A stretch of DNA of 31,647 nucleotides from an uncultured Thiotrichaceae bacterium (GCA_938038645.1 CALHTA010000108.1:1-31647); one strand, 5' to 3'. Shown: positions 1 through 8,918, numbered from the stretch's first letter. The notes: generated from the sequence alone by a model not told the origin. Made by a program: numbers and translations.

Positions 1-658
1 GGTCATATTGCTTGATCCACTTGAAGCATGAGACGAGTGTTTCAGTTTCATCAGCGCACCAATTAAGATTCAATGTTGGAATGGGTGGTTGAATAGGGGA
101 ATGTGATGGGTCTTGAACAATAAAAACCTGATGGGAATCAACTGTGCTGACGGCAATTGAGTACAATTTTCCTCGAAGGTCATGGGTTTCAATATCAATC
201 GAAATCCATTTGAGTTTGGGTTGATACTCGGCTTGCTTTAGTTGCGGTTTACGAATCTCTTTATAATTATCATATTCAATAAGCTCACCTCTTACTGTCA
301 TTGATGCAGTAATGAAGCGCTCCATGAGATAACGTTCTGTTGGTTTAACTTCTGATTCATAAAGCTGTGATTTGTCGTAGGCTAGTTGCTCACGCAGGGA
401 GGTAAGGTCACGTTGTTGCTTGAAGTAGAGTGCGTCTACCGCTTCACCATCAAGATTTTTAAGAGGCAACGGTTTACGCGTCACATTTCTCGATAAAGCT
501 AATTCGGTACTGTGTTTGGTGAAGCAAATGGCCTGTTCATTCTCCACAACTATTCGAACCGGACCATCAGCCGTGCTAATCCAGAAGCTGAGCTCAATAC
601 CACTGACGGTATCTCGCCATTGTCGGGTCAGGAGAAAACCGTCAAGTTGCGTTATCAT
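1..658 (-). CDS. polB: DNA polymerase II, family B (N-terminal part)
   Basis: This is the start of a gene cut by the left window edge. The reverse complement translates from an ATG at 658 without a stop to position 1, giving about 219 residues that begin MITQLDGFLLTRQWRD. The sequence WISIDIETHD (residues 151-160) is the Exo I motif of the 3'-5' proofreading domain. D155 and E157 fall at the numbering known for the exonuclease acidic residues of E. coli Pol II. The visible part therefore covers the N-terminal domain and the first part of the exonuclease; the polymerase domain lies outside. Pol II is a damage-tolerant repair polymerase, SOS-induced in E. coli. No clear LexA box is visible in the 39-bp gap shared with the divergent ybaK. 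Family assignment is firm; SOS control here is unproven. Confidence 0.93.
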   Translation of the reverse strand, partial: MITQLDGFLLTRQWRDTVSGIELSFWISTADGPVRIVVENEQAICFTKHSTELALSRNVTRKPLPLKNLDGEAVDALYFKQQRDLTSLREQLAYDKSQLYESEVKPTERYLMERFITASMTVRGELIEYDNYKEIRKPQLKQAEYQPKLKWISIDIETHDLRGKLYSIAVSTVDSHQVFIVQDPSHSPIQPPIPTLNLNWCADETETLVSCFKWIKQYD

Positions 659-697
659 GTTGTCAGTTTATCAGGAATTAGGTGATTAGGAGAGTGT

Positions 698-1171
698 ATG
701 ACCCCTGCGATTAAGCATGCTGAACGTGAGAAAATTGAATTTAAAATTCATCAGTACGAGCATGATCCTGCTGTTCAAGCCTACGGTGAAGAAGCTGCTG
801 AAGCGATGGGCGCTGAGGCTAGTCGTGTGTTTAAAACCTTGCTTATCGCACTGAATGGAGAAAGTAAAAACTTGGCCGTAGCAGTCGTACCTGTTTCTGG
901 TCAGCTAAATTTAAAAGCGGCTGCTTCTTCACTAGGTGCAAAAAAAGCGGCAATGGCAGATGCTCGAATCGCACAGAACACAACGGGCTATATTTTAGGT
1001 GGGATCAGTCCGCTGGGGCAAAAGAAACGATTGCCTACGATCATTGATGAGTCAGCGTTTGAGTTTGACACTGTTTTCGTGAGTGCAGGAAAAAGAGGAT
1101 TAGAAATAGAACTTTCAGCTAACAATCTACAAATATTATGTAATGCTGCCAAGAGTAAATGCTCGGTTTGA
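698..1171 (+). CDS. ybaK: Cys-tRNA(Pro)/Cys-tRNA(Cys) deacylase YbaK/EbsC family
   Basis: A 157-residue cytoplasmic protein of the YbaK/ProX editing-domain family. These act in trans to hydrolyse cysteine mischarged onto tRNA(Pro) by prolyl-tRNA synthetase. The full length matches the stand-alone family. Visible signatures are RVFKTLLIAL near residue 43, where the conserved catalytic-site lysine of the family lies, and GGISPLGQKKRLPTIID at about residues 101-117, the glycine-rich substrate loop. The start is supported by an AGGAG Shine-Dalgarno at 688-692, five bases before the ATG. It diverges from polB, with only 39 bp between the two start codons, so their promoters must overlap. Family is certain; the exact editing substrate is inferred. 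Confidence 0.93.
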   Translation: MTPAIKHAEREKIEFKIHQYEHDPAVQAYGEEAAEAMGAEASRVFKTLLIALNGESKNLAVAVVPVSGQLNLKAAASSLGAKKAAMADARIAQNTTGYILGGISPLGQKKRLPTIIDESAFEFDTVFVSAGKRGLEIELSANNLQILCNAAKSKCSV

Positions 1172-1569
1172 GCGTTTGTTATGTAATTTTAAAAATCTAT
1201 TTTGACAAGCTTGGGGTGCTTTTAAGCAAAACGAGAACTTATCACTGTTGGCATAATCTATAGTAGTAGAGTTTATTACGTTCAGCTGCCGTTAAGTGTA
1301 TTAAATAAACATTAGTTATACCTAATTGCTAGACATTTGATAAGCGGTTGTATTTAATAGGCGAATGTTTGAGGCAAATTGCCACCCCCATCAAACATGA
1401 ATGCCTTGTTTTCCGTGCAGCTTTGTATAAGTGTCAGTCAAAATAAATCTGAATTCGGAAACTCAAGTTTTTAAATACTACTATAAGGTAACTGCCCAAT
1501 GGCAAGTTTACCATTGAACGATAATGTCCATTGTTGTCGTTCTCATGCATCGGTTCAGGAGATGATACG
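1172..1569. other. 398-nt intergenic region upstream of the ankyrin gene
   Basis: No credible coding sequence is present. A CATAAT box at 1252-1257 resembles a -10 but has no acceptable -35 partner. Two adjacent short inverted repeats lie just before the ankyrin gene: CAATGG (1497-1502) with CCATTG (1511-1516), loop of 8, and GAACGA (1516-1521) with TCGTTC (1537-1542). Either could be a leader structure. No T-tract terminator for ybaK is visible. The promoter of the ankyrin gene probably lies here, but I cannot place it. Confidence 0.4.
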
Positions 1570-2106
1570 ATGAAACACAATTATACCCCCGTGAAAACCT
1601 CAGTGTTGTTGGCTGTTGTGTCAGCAGCTTTTTTATTTTTAACTTCCGCCTTTGCCGCCGATAATTCAGGAAGAATTCAATTGGCGAGCCTAAGTTCTAA
1701 TTCGGCGCAGCCACCAGCTAAACCTTCGCCAGAAGAACTCTTTTCAGCAAGTTTAAGTGGAGATATTAGAACAGTTCAACGCCTCGTTAGAGAGCGTGTG
1801 AATGTAAATCACAGAAACTCCGACAGTGAAACGGCGCTTCACATGGCTGCTTCTCGTGGACATTTATCGGTAGTGATTTTTTTGCTGAACAACGGCGCTA
1901 ATATTAATGCTCGCACCCGTAATAACTGGATTCCACTGCATCATGCAGTGAGGTTTAATCGACCTCAAGTAGCGAATTACTTGATGGCTAAAGGTGCACC
2001 ACCTCATTTTAAAACGGGTGATGGTCTTGATTCATTCGACATTGCAGTCAACATGAGCAATGTTCGAATGATCAATATGGTTCAGGGATATATGAACCGT
2101 AGATAA
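1570..2106 (+). CDS. exported ankyrin-repeat protein
   Basis: A 178-residue protein beginning MKHNYTPVKTSVLLAVV. It has a typical Sec signal peptide, hydrophobic to about residue 27, with a likely cut after AFA and before ADNSG. After a short Ser/Pro-rich linker come about three to four ankyrin repeats (residues ~55-170). Clear units are TALHMAASRGHLSVVIFLLNNGA and IPLHHAVRFNRPQVANYLMAKGA. The start at 1570 is chosen over an in-frame upstream TTG at 1531 because AGGAG (1557-1561) sits eight bases before it and the signal peptide begins there. Ankyrin repeats mediate protein-protein contacts; no catalytic domain is present, so the partner in the periplasm is unknown. It ends 11 bp before the convergent gspN stop. 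Confidence 0.85.
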   Translation: MKHNYTPVKTSVLLAVVSAAFLFLTSAFAADNSGRIQLASLSSNSAQPPAKPSPEELFSASLSGDIRTVQRLVRERVNVNHRNSDSETALHMAASRGHLSVVIFLLNNGANINARTRNNWIPLHHAVRFNRPQVANYLMAKGAPPHFKTGDGLDSFDIAVNMSNVRMINMVQGYMNRR

Positions 2107-2117
2107 GTAGTGCTTTG

Positions 2118-2882
2118 TTAGTAAAGCTGTAAAGGAGCAATTTGCCCCTTACGGTTAATTCGAAGGCTGCCATCAGGACCAGGATTATTACCAGCCACAG
2201 GCCTTAACAGATTCATTATCATAGGGTTTAAGCCTGGGCTGGCTTTAGCAATGATGTCAGATTGATATTGCCAAGCATTATTGATACTTGCTTTGCCTTC
2301 TAGGCTGAGTGGAGAATCGACTGAGCTAATTTCCGCGACTAAAGCGTTATCTTCTGACTTGACATCGGCACGATAGTTGCCCGGCTCAACTCTTGGAAAT
2401 ATTACACCACCCTGTACTAAATTAATTACGCCATTGACAACGGGAAAGCCTCCTTTTTGTATTTCGGCGTTATCAATTAGTCCTTCAAAGGTGCCTGTTA
2501 GGCCTACTTGCGGTTGAAAGCGTTTGATCATTCCCGCGTCCGCATCAAATTTAACGGTGTTCAATTTAATACTTTGATCAAGCCCATAAGCGACGTTGCC
2601 GCTGGCATTTAGCTCGTTACCTTCTACGGTTAAATCAGTGACTAACGATAGGGACAATAAACTTTTCAGCGGGCGCAGTTTCCAGTCCACAGCACCAAGA
2701 TCAAAGTTATTGGCTTGAACAGATGTTGCTTCGCCATTCCAAATCGTACCGGACGCATTGGTGATTTTTACATTAGGAGCGGCACGCTCAATATAAGGTG
2801 CGACAAAGGCTGCCGGTGTTAGCCATAAAGCCGTAATAGCAAAGGTAACTAAGCCTAGGAGAATAAGCTTAAAGGTTCTCAT
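2118..2882 (-). CDS. gspN: type II secretion system protein N
   Basis: A 254-residue inner-membrane protein with one N-terminal transmembrane segment (about residues 5-28) and a periplasmic body. The pattern ITNASGTIWNGEA around residue 40 and WKLRPLKSLLSL near 67 is typical of GspN. The RINRKGQIAPLQLY tail is also family-like. GspN is an accessory subunit of the type II secretion apparatus, absent from many systems and of poorly defined function. Its start overlaps the gspM stop by 4 nt, indicating translational coupling. It is the last gene of the slt-gspKLMN run and faces the ankyrin gene tail to tail; no intrinsic terminator is visible in the 11-bp gap. Confidence 0.87.
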   Translation of the reverse strand: MRTFKLILLGLVTFAITALWLTPAAFVAPYIERAAPNVKITNASGTIWNGEATSVQANNFDLGAVDWKLRPLKSLLSLSLVTDLTVEGNELNASGNVAYGLDQSIKLNTVKFDADAGMIKRFQPQVGLTGTFEGLIDNAEIQKGGFPVVNGVINLVQGGVIFPRVEPGNYRADVKSEDNALVAEISSVDSPLSLEGKASINNAWQYQSDIIAKASPGLNPMIMNLLRPVAGNNPGPDGSLRINRKGQIAPLQLY

Positions 2883-3361
2883 TGCGCCTCCAATGTTAGT
2901 GAAGCATTGGCTTTACCAATGTCTTTTGTCGGCTTTAAAGACGCTTCTTTAACTGCAAAGCCATACTTAGTTTCAACGTCAAACAAGAAACGCATGATGT
3001 TGTCGGCTTCTGCATCACGTAGATTCAGTTTGACTGTACGAGTATTTGGGGCACTCATTACGCCAAGGTTGGGTCGTAAACGCCAGGTTCTGAGGGCGCT
3101 CTCCACTTTTTGTTGGTGGTTACCACGGCTAACTTGGGTATTTCGCTTACCCGAAGTTTGTAGCATCTTTATCTGATTATTCTGTAAGCGTACTTTTGCC
3201 AAAATTTCGGTACGGTCTTTTATCTGGTCACTCAACGCGGCTCTTTCATTTAGCATGGGTTGCAGTATCAGAAGCCAGATGAGCAGTAGAGGAATAAGGA
3301 CGGCAGCGATACTAACAATTGTTTTCTCGCGCGAACTCAGCATCATAAACCACTGTTTCAT
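2879..3361 (-). CDS. gspM: type II secretion system protein M
   Basis: A 160-residue bitopic inner-membrane protein. It has a short cytoplasmic N-terminus (MKQWFMMLSSREKT), one membrane span at about residues 16-34, and a periplasmic part with a coiled-coil-prone segment followed by a ferredoxin-like region near the C-terminus. The length and the WF..LSSREK start are characteristic of GspM. In known systems GspM pairs with GspL to anchor the GspE ATPase and the pseudopilus assembly platform. It overlaps gspL by 4 nt upstream and gspN by 4 nt downstream. Assignment rests on topology, length and operon position as much as on motifs, but these agree well. Confidence 0.88.
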   Translation of the reverse strand: MKQWFMMLSSREKTIVSIAAVLIPLLLIWLLILQPMLNERAALSDQIKDRTEILAKVRLQNNQIKMLQTSGKRNTQVSRGNHQQKVESALRTWRLRPNLGVMSAPNTRTVKLNLRDAEADNIMRFLFDVETKYGFAVKEASLKPTKDIGKANASLTLEAQ

Positions 3362-4560
3362 ATCGCCTCCTGAACTACTAAGGTGGACTCAACATTATCC
3401 GCTGTGGTTTTAGATGAGCCAATCGTCACCTCAAGCTGGCTAGTGGCTGCTGCCTGTTTAAATTGATCTAGCATGCTCAAGTTTGGTGTTTCTACCTTGA
3501 CCTGTAGCTTGTTTCTTTTGAAACCTAGCTCCTTAATAGACATTTTGTTGAATTGTTTAAGCAGTGGCGCAAGTCTGGCAATTGTGGGTAATGGGGAAAC
3601 GCTTGCCGCATTTAGATTACCTTGCAACTGCGATAATGTGCTCGTCATTGACGAGAGCTGAGCGTCAGCATCCGTCTGTTTTCCCCCTGGAATTGCTGAC
3701 CGGTAAACTGAAGTAATTTGAGATTCAATTTTTTCTAGCTGTGCACGTGCTTGATTGTTCTGCCACATAAACATGCCTACCCAAGTCGCCAGCAGTAAAC
3801 TGCCAATGACAGCGACTGGCTTCCAGGGAGACCAGTTGATGTTTTTAAGTGCGCTTTCGCCACGGCTAAAGTTGTTCAACAGGTTAAGTTCTAAGGCCGG
3901 TTCCAAGCTTTCGCTATTTACTAGGAAAGACGAGGTACCCGCACGAATGTCGATGTCCTGATTCTGCAAAATACGTGTGACTCGCAGGCTGTCACCACTA
4001 ACATAAAGTGCTTCTGGCTCGTGCTCTTCAATCGCCTGGGGCAATAAAAAGTCTAAAACATCGAGGCTGCTGGCAAATCCATTATGCGGACCTTGTCTTA
4101 CTTGGGCTTCTTCTTCGCCGATATCAACTGACCAGCCGGTCTCAGCAATGGTCAAGCCAAACAGAGAGGGGAGTATGTAATGAACAGTGATGTCTTTTTC
4201 TTTTAACAGGTCAATCCAAAAGCTTAGACGGTCACGATTGATGACGGCGACTTTGACATTGGCATCATCATTTTCTCTGTAGGCGCTGAAATGTAAATCA
4301 TCAATGTCTTCCGCCAGTGTATCTTCAAGAGCAAAAGGAATCGCTTGGAGCATTTGTTTTTTGTTTTTGCTCGGGATTTTCGTTTCAGCGAGTGAAACTT
4401 CGCTGTCAGGAATTAACAGAACGACTTTACTACCACGCTGGTATTTTCGTATATCTTCCCATTCGCAAGGGACAAAACTGGACTCTGCTTTTTTGCTGGT
4501 AAGCCCTGCAAATAAAGGAGTGGCGTCCGGTGATGTGAGTTTAATGATGAGCAGTTGCAT
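3358..4560 (-). CDS. gspL: type II secretion system protein L
   Basis: A 400-residue inner-membrane platform protein. Residues ~1-235 form the cytoplasmic actin-like domain that in known systems binds the N-terminal domain of the GspE ATPase. Typical strings include VVLLIPDSEVSLAETKIP and QAIPFALEDTLAEDIDDLHF. One transmembrane segment lies at about residues 249-267 (VAVIGSLLLATWVGMFMW), followed by a coiled-coil-prone stretch and a periplasmic ferredoxin-like domain that contacts GspM. The length is normal. Its ATG at 4560 overlaps the last base of the gspK stop codon and its stop overlaps gspM by 4 nt. The gspE partner is not in the window. Confidence 0.92.
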   Translation of the reverse strand: MQLLIIKLTSPDATPLFAGLTSKKAESSFVPCEWEDIRKYQRGSKVVLLIPDSEVSLAETKIPSKNKKQMLQAIPFALEDTLAEDIDDLHFSAYRENDDANVKVAVINRDRLSFWIDLLKEKDITVHYILPSLFGLTIAETGWSVDIGEEEAQVRQGPHNGFASSLDVLDFLLPQAIEEHEPEALYVSGDSLRVTRILQNQDIDIRAGTSSFLVNSESLEPALELNLLNNFSRGESALKNINWSPWKPVAVIGSLLLATWVGMFMWQNNQARAQLEKIESQITSVYRSAIPGGKQTDADAQLSSMTSTLSQLQGNLNAASVSPLPTIARLAPLLKQFNKMSIKELGFKRNKLQVKVETPNLSMLDQFKQAAATSQLEVTIGSSKTTADNVESTLVVQEAI

Positions 4561-5711
4561 TATTCTTCTGGCTCTTTGATTTGTTCGACTTGTTGATTGC
4601 TGAAATCCCTAGAAACTACCGCAACTTTACCATCGTTTCGATGCAAAATACTATTCAAATACAGGCGGGCGGTGCCTATGTTTATCTCGCCTTGAAGTAG
4701 GAAGTATTTTGAAGTAACCGAAATATACTCTTCGTACACTGCTGGCTGTTCACCTTCTGGGGCTTGTGTTGCTTCGCTGACTACTGCCAGTGATAGAAAG
4801 CTTTCCATGCTTTCAAACGGCTCTTCATCCCTGACGGAAACGATATTTTCGGCTTGTTCTGGTGTAAATCCTAATGACTGTATCACCTCAATAGGGGCGG
4901 TATTGACATTAATCTCAGTGTATTCCGGCAAAGCGGTAAAATACTTTCTAAGCAGCTTGAAGGTTTCAGTATCGACGTCTTTTAGTAGGCGTAATTCAGT
5001 GTCGCTGACAAGGAAACTATTGGCGGTGTTATATCCAGGGTCTTGCGATTGATAGTAGTCAGACTCAGCGCCACCTGGGCTGGTATTAGTGTCTTCATCT
5101 ATCCAGTCTTGCACCGTATCGGCAAAATTTGCGGCAGGGCCTAATTCTTCATCAGGATCAATGGTTTCAATCAGCCGTATAGTTCTTTGCTGAGCGTATA
5201 TATATCGATTCTGATCTTTACGCAGTCTAATTTCTTCCGCTGTAAGCGGTTCTGCTTCACCCTGACCTTCACCTTCAGCCGCCGTTGCCTGCTCCTCAGT
5301 TTCTTCTTCAATAGGCTTCTCAGGAGGGTAGAGGTTGTTCATGTTTAACTTGGCTTGCAGGTCATAAAGACGACCCGTCATGGTTCCACCGGGTATTGGA
5401 ATAGGTGGCAACTCAGTAGCCCAAGCTTCAGTTAAATTATCAGTGCCCGGTTCGTCTTCAAAGTCTTTTGCAAGCACGGTTCTTGAGAAGTCTTCAAGTG
5501 CAGTTGCATAGGGGTAAGCCTGCTCAAGGTTGCTGATATTGCTCGCTAGTTTGGTGTGTAACTGTTGGCGAAACATCATGTTTGCCGAAATACCTACTGC
5601 AATTGTCATAATAACCAGCGCAATAAGTAACGCAGCACCTTGCTGTCGCTTAGGTGAACGATAAAAACGCTGTTTAGTGCGAAGTTGTATGGGGTATCCC
5701 TTAGCGATCAT
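4560..5711 (-). CDS. gspK: type II secretion minor pseudopilin K
   Basis: A 383-residue minor pseudopilin. A 25-residue leader ends in KRQQG, the prepilin-peptidase cut, followed by the hydrophobic helix AALLIALVIMTIAVGISA. As is usual for GspK, the mature protein lacks the Glu5 found in other pseudopilins, consistent with a place at the tip of the pseudopilus. The large periplasmic region includes NVNTAPIEVIQSLGF near residue 268 and a helix-hairpin-helix-like segment. A Glu-rich insertion at about residues 135-160 looks like a variable loop. The start overlaps the slt stop by 11 nt. Maturation needs a GspO/PilD peptidase encoded elsewhere. GspH, I and J, which normally precede it, are absent. 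Confidence 0.92.
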   Translation of the reverse strand: MIAKGYPIQLRTKQRFYRSPKRQQGAALLIALVIMTIAVGISANMMFRQQLHTKLASNISNLEQAYPYATALEDFSRTVLAKDFEDEPGTDNLTEAWATELPPIPIPGGTMTGRLYDLQAKLNMNNLYPPEKPIEEETEEQATAAEGEGQGEAEPLTAEEIRLRKDQNRYIYAQQRTIRLIETIDPDEELGPAANFADTVQDWIDEDTNTSPGGAESDYYQSQDPGYNTANSFLVSDTELRLLKDVDTETFKLLRKYFTALPEYTEINVNTAPIEVIQSLGFTPEQAENIVSVRDEEPFESMESFLSLAVVSEATQAPEGEQPAVYEEYISVTSKYFLLQGEINIGTARLYLNSILHRNDGKVAVVSRDFSNQQVEQIKEPEE

Positions 5712-7623
5712 AGCTTGGTTTGATTGGGCTCAGCCGGCGACTGATACGGGTCACTTGAGATTCTTTGCCACCATTGAGTTTGTATTCGTAAATCGTCATA
5801 TAACCCAATACTGCTTGAACATAATTTCTCGTTTCATTGAATGGAATGCTCTCAACCCAACGGGCGGCTTCTAGCGGATAATCTGGTGCCCATTTAGGCA
5901 TACGATGTGGGCCTGCGTTGTAGGAGGCTGTTGCTAAAGCGTAGTTCTGATTGAAGCGTTCTAACAAGGTTTTAAGATAAGCGGTACCCAGTTTTATATT
6001 AGTCTCAGGGACAAACACTTGCTTGCGGCTAAGTGGTTTTAGCTTAAGGCCTCTCGCCACTTGCTTTGCGGTAGGAGGGATGAGTTGCATCAACCCTTGA
6101 GCCTTAGCGCTGGAGACTATATCAGGATCAAAAGCGCTTTCACGTCTGATGACACCGTAAATTAGCGCAGGGGAGACGCCTTGTTGGTTTGCTTCATAGC
6201 GAACTAACGGTTCATAGGCCATTGGGAAGCGCAGCTCAACTTGATTCCAAGCTTTTGCCTTCGACAGGGTGAGAATTGAGGTAAAGTAAAAGCCGTTATC
6301 CTGTGCGAGTTTGGTTGCGGCAAGCATTTGGTTTTTATTTTTAGCATCCAATGCATGAAACCATTCCGCACGGCCTTTTGCCTTCATGTCCATCGCGAGT
6401 AGTTCAAGAGCACGCTGTACCCCGAGGCTTGCTGACAGCTTGGGTGTTATTTGACTAAGGTCAGGATGACGGTGCTCAAGCATCGTATAGGGCTGTTTTA
6501 AATGATCTGCTGCGAGAAACCCATAGAAAGAAGCATTCTCTGTCAGTGATTGATAAAGCTCTTTTGCTTGTGCAGTTTGTTTTTCTGCTTCTAGGCTGCG
6601 TGCTTTCCAGTATTTCCATTTACTGGAGTCTTGTTCATCGGCAGACATGGAGTTAACTGCACCCAGTGCCTTTTTCCAGTTGCCTTGTCTAACAGCCAGT
6701 CGAACAATCCATTCTTTAGTTTGCAGATCCTGAAATTCTTCTGGTACCGCAGATAGGCTGTTCAGCGCATGAGGCTCATGATCAAGCGCATCTCTAATCG
6801 CAATGTAACGATTGATTTCCGCTTGTTGCGAAGTTGGAAATTTATAGGTTCTTAGCGCTTTTCGATAAGCCGTTCGTGCTTTATCAGTATCTTTGCGGGC
6901 GATCCTTTTTATCGCGTAGGCAGCGACATCACGCGTTTTGGCATTGTCTTTGTTTAGCGTTTTACTTTGAAGTGCTTTTTCAGGTTTTCTGCGTGCACTA
7001 ATCCAGACTTTAGTTAAGTTTCTATCGCTGCGGCTAAGTTGTTGAGAGAGGCTTTTAGCGAGGCTGGTTGCACCTCTGTCGATTGCTAGGCTAATACGCT
7101 CCCAGTGGTCATCGCGATTGATGAAGCCTTGTTTTTTTAAAATGGCAAAAAGCGCGTCGCATTCACTGGGTCGATCTCTACCTGACATCCATATTGATTT
7201 AGCTTTGTTTAAGGCAGTTTTGCCTTCGCCGAGTTGAATGCGGGCTTCTAGATGCAGGCACCGCGCTTTTATCGTATCGGGCTCATCACCAAACTGCAGG
7301 AATGTCTTATCCCACTGTCCTTCGTCGTTGAAACGCTTGATTAAGTGAGTCTTCAGTTGTTTGCTTAAGGGAGAGTCTGCATATCGAGCAATGTAGCTTT
7401 CCATTGTTTGTGTCGATACATCAGAGATATTCTGTGTAAGCTGCTCGTATTCGAGATACGGATAAAGTATGTGCGATTTAAATCGACTGATATCGGTCGT
7501 TTTTCCCGCTTTTAATTGGGAGTAAACTGCGTTGAAATCCGCACGTTCGTCTGCCGAGTAGGCATTAGCGTGTGTGCTCAAAAGCAGGCTTAAGCAAAGT
7601 AAAACAATCCGAGAGGTTGGCAT
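5701..7623 (-). CDS. slt: soluble lytic murein transglycosylase (Slt70 type)
   Basis: A 640-residue periplasmic enzyme that cleaves the MurNAc-GlcNAc bond of peptidoglycan and forms 1,6-anhydro ends. It has a signal peptide (MPTSRIVLLCLSLLLSTHANA). A long alpha-superhelical region spans residues ~25-450. The C-terminal SLT domain starts at about residue 470, with catalytic Glu495 in GVIRRESAFDP, followed by GLMQLIPPTA and the NLGT-like and ASYNAGP motifs. The length is close to E. coli Slt70. It is the first gene before gspK and overlaps it, so it is probably co-transcribed with gspKLMN. It could open the murein layer for the secretion machine, or the adjacency may be incidental. Confidence 0.95.
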   Translation of the reverse strand: MPTSRIVLLCLSLLLSTHANAYSADERADFNAVYSQLKAGKTTDISRFKSHILYPYLEYEQLTQNISDVSTQTMESYIARYADSPLSKQLKTHLIKRFNDEGQWDKTFLQFGDEPDTIKARCLHLEARIQLGEGKTALNKAKSIWMSGRDRPSECDALFAILKKQGFINRDDHWERISLAIDRGATSLAKSLSQQLSRSDRNLTKVWISARRKPEKALQSKTLNKDNAKTRDVAAYAIKRIARKDTDKARTAYRKALRTYKFPTSQQAEINRYIAIRDALDHEPHALNSLSAVPEEFQDLQTKEWIVRLAVRQGNWKKALGAVNSMSADEQDSSKWKYWKARSLEAEKQTAQAKELYQSLTENASFYGFLAADHLKQPYTMLEHRHPDLSQITPKLSASLGVQRALELLAMDMKAKGRAEWFHALDAKNKNQMLAATKLAQDNGFYFTSILTLSKAKAWNQVELRFPMAYEPLVRYEANQQGVSPALIYGVIRRESAFDPDIVSSAKAQGLMQLIPPTAKQVARGLKLKPLSRKQVFVPETNIKLGTAYLKTLLERFNQNYALATASYNAGPHRMPKWAPDYPLEAARWVESIPFNETRNYVQAVLGYMTIYEYKLNGGKESQVTRISRRLSPIKPSYDR

Positions 7624-7696
7624 TTAGCACCGTATTTTTATATTAAGTCCGGCGACTATCATCGCATTTAGCGGTAGGGCTATCAATAAAAGAAGA

Positions 7697-8599
7697 TTAC
7701 AAATTGTTCAGGGCGTCCAGATATCGTTGGTATCTGTTCGAAGAGATGCTTCCAGACTCTGCCGCGCTGCGAACACTACACTTAGGTTCATGGTTGTGAG
7801 TGCAGTTACTAAAGTGGCAATCATTCATGAAAGGTTTAAATTCACGATAGCCATTGGCGAGTTTAATAGCATCTAGATTATCAGGGGCGTAGTCACGCAC
7901 TCCTGGTGAATCCATTAGATAGACTTCTTCGCCTAAATCATAAAGGGTTGCTGTCGTTGTGGTATGGCGGCCTTCGCCTGAATCTGAAATATCCGCAGTC
8001 AATATGCTGGCATCTGGCATGATTCTATTGGCGATCGACGATTTACCGACGCCAGACCGGCCAAGCAAAATATTAGTTTTACCGCGCATGTGCTGTCTTA
8101 ATGCTTCGGTGCCGGTGTTGTCTTTTGTATTCATATGCAAAACGGTATACCCGATTGCTTCATACTCAGCTAATGCTTCCCAATCAGCTTCAGTTGCATA
8201 TTGCTCTGCAAGGTCTTGCTTGTTGATCACAATTACCGCTTCAGCAGATAACATTTCAGCAGCGATGAGGTAGCGATCCACTAAGTCCCAAAACGGCTCA
8301 GGTAGCCATGAGCTCACGATTATGAGTTGGTCTATATTAGCAGCAATGGTGTTAGCCCTACCTCGATAGGTGAGGCGGGTGAGAGCATTTTTTCGAGGGT
8401 GAATCTTGTCGATTCTGGCGGTGCCGGTCTGATTGCGTTGCCAATCAACCCAGTCGCCACAAGCTGCATTATCTAGCTTTCGTTTTGTTGTGCAGCGAAG
8501 AGAGGTTTTATCAGTACATTGAATGAGCAGTTCAGCACCAAACCGAGTAATGACTCGGCCGGTACCTTTATTTTCTTCTTGAGCAGTAGTACTGCTCAT
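7697..8599 (-). CDS. rsgA: small ribosomal subunit biogenesis GTPase RsgA
   Basis: A 300-residue circularly permuted GTPase that assists late maturation of the 30S subunit. An OB-fold N-terminal region (residues ~12-70) precedes the G domain, whose motifs appear in permuted order: NKQD (126-129, G4), GRSGVGKS (180-187, G1), the HTTTT switch region (212-216) and DSPGVRD (230-236, G3). The C-terminal zinc site is C261, C266, H268 and C274, the standard C-x4-C-x-H-x5-C spacing. It is some 40-50 residues shorter at the N-terminus than E. coli RsgA because it lacks the basic tail. The orn gene lies nearby on the other strand, as in many gammaproteobacteria, but two genes intervene here. Confidence 0.96.
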   Translation of the reverse strand: MSSTTAQEENKGTGRVITRFGAELLIQCTDKTSLRCTTKRKLDNAACGDWVDWQRNQTGTARIDKIHPRKNALTRLTYRGRANTIAANIDQLIIVSSWLPEPFWDLVDRYLIAAEMLSAEAVIVINKQDLAEQYATEADWEALAEYEAIGYTVLHMNTKDNTGTEALRQHMRGKTNILLGRSGVGKSSIANRIMPDASILTADISDSGEGRHTTTTATLYDLGEEVYLMDSPGVRDYAPDNLDAIKLANGYREFKPFMNDCHFSNCTHNHEPKCSVRSAAESGSISSNRYQRYLDALNNL

Positions 8600-8630
8600 G
8601 TAGCGGATGAATTATGCATTAGGTTCGCCA

Positions 8631-8918
8631 TTATTCGGGGGTTGGAAACTTGTAGTATTGCTGGTTTAAATAGGCGACAACGTCATGAATATCCTCATCA
8701 AACCAGTTTGCATTGAGCCTTGTGTCGCAGAATCTAACTTGCTCCTCAAGCGCAGTCAAATCATTAATTATTCGATCGGGTGCAGTATAAGCTTCAGTTC
8801 CATGGCAGATTAAGCACTTTGCATTAGAAAATAGCGTTTCGCCTTTGCTGGCATCGCCCGCAGCAAAACTATTGCCGGCGAAGATAAGTAAAGCGATCGC
8901 TAGTGGTGTTCTTAACAT
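8631..8918 (-). CDS. small exported monohaem cytochrome c
   Basis: A 95-residue protein with a signal peptide (MLRTPLAIALLIFAGNSFA) and one haem-binding CLICH motif near residue 35 of the precursor. The C-terminal helix DIHDVVAYLNQQYYKF is typical of class I cytochromes c. A second cysteine (FCDTRL) is not in a CxxCH context. An upstream in-frame ATG exists at 8954, but the start at 8918 is preferred because GGAG (8925-8928) is six bases upstream and the signal peptide begins there. It probably carries electrons in the periplasm; the axial ligand beyond the haem histidine and the partner are not obvious. It sits between the M48 protease and rsgA on the same strand. Confidence 0.85.
   Translation of the reverse strand: MLRTPLAIALLIFAGNSFAAGDASKGETLFSNAKCLICHGTEAYTAPDRIINDLTALEEQVRFCDTRLNANWFDEDIHDVVAYLNQQYYKFPTPE

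Noticed and set aside
1202..1225. TTGACA at 1202-1207 as a -35 after ybaK
   Set aside because: No -10-like hexamer at 15-19 bp spacing.
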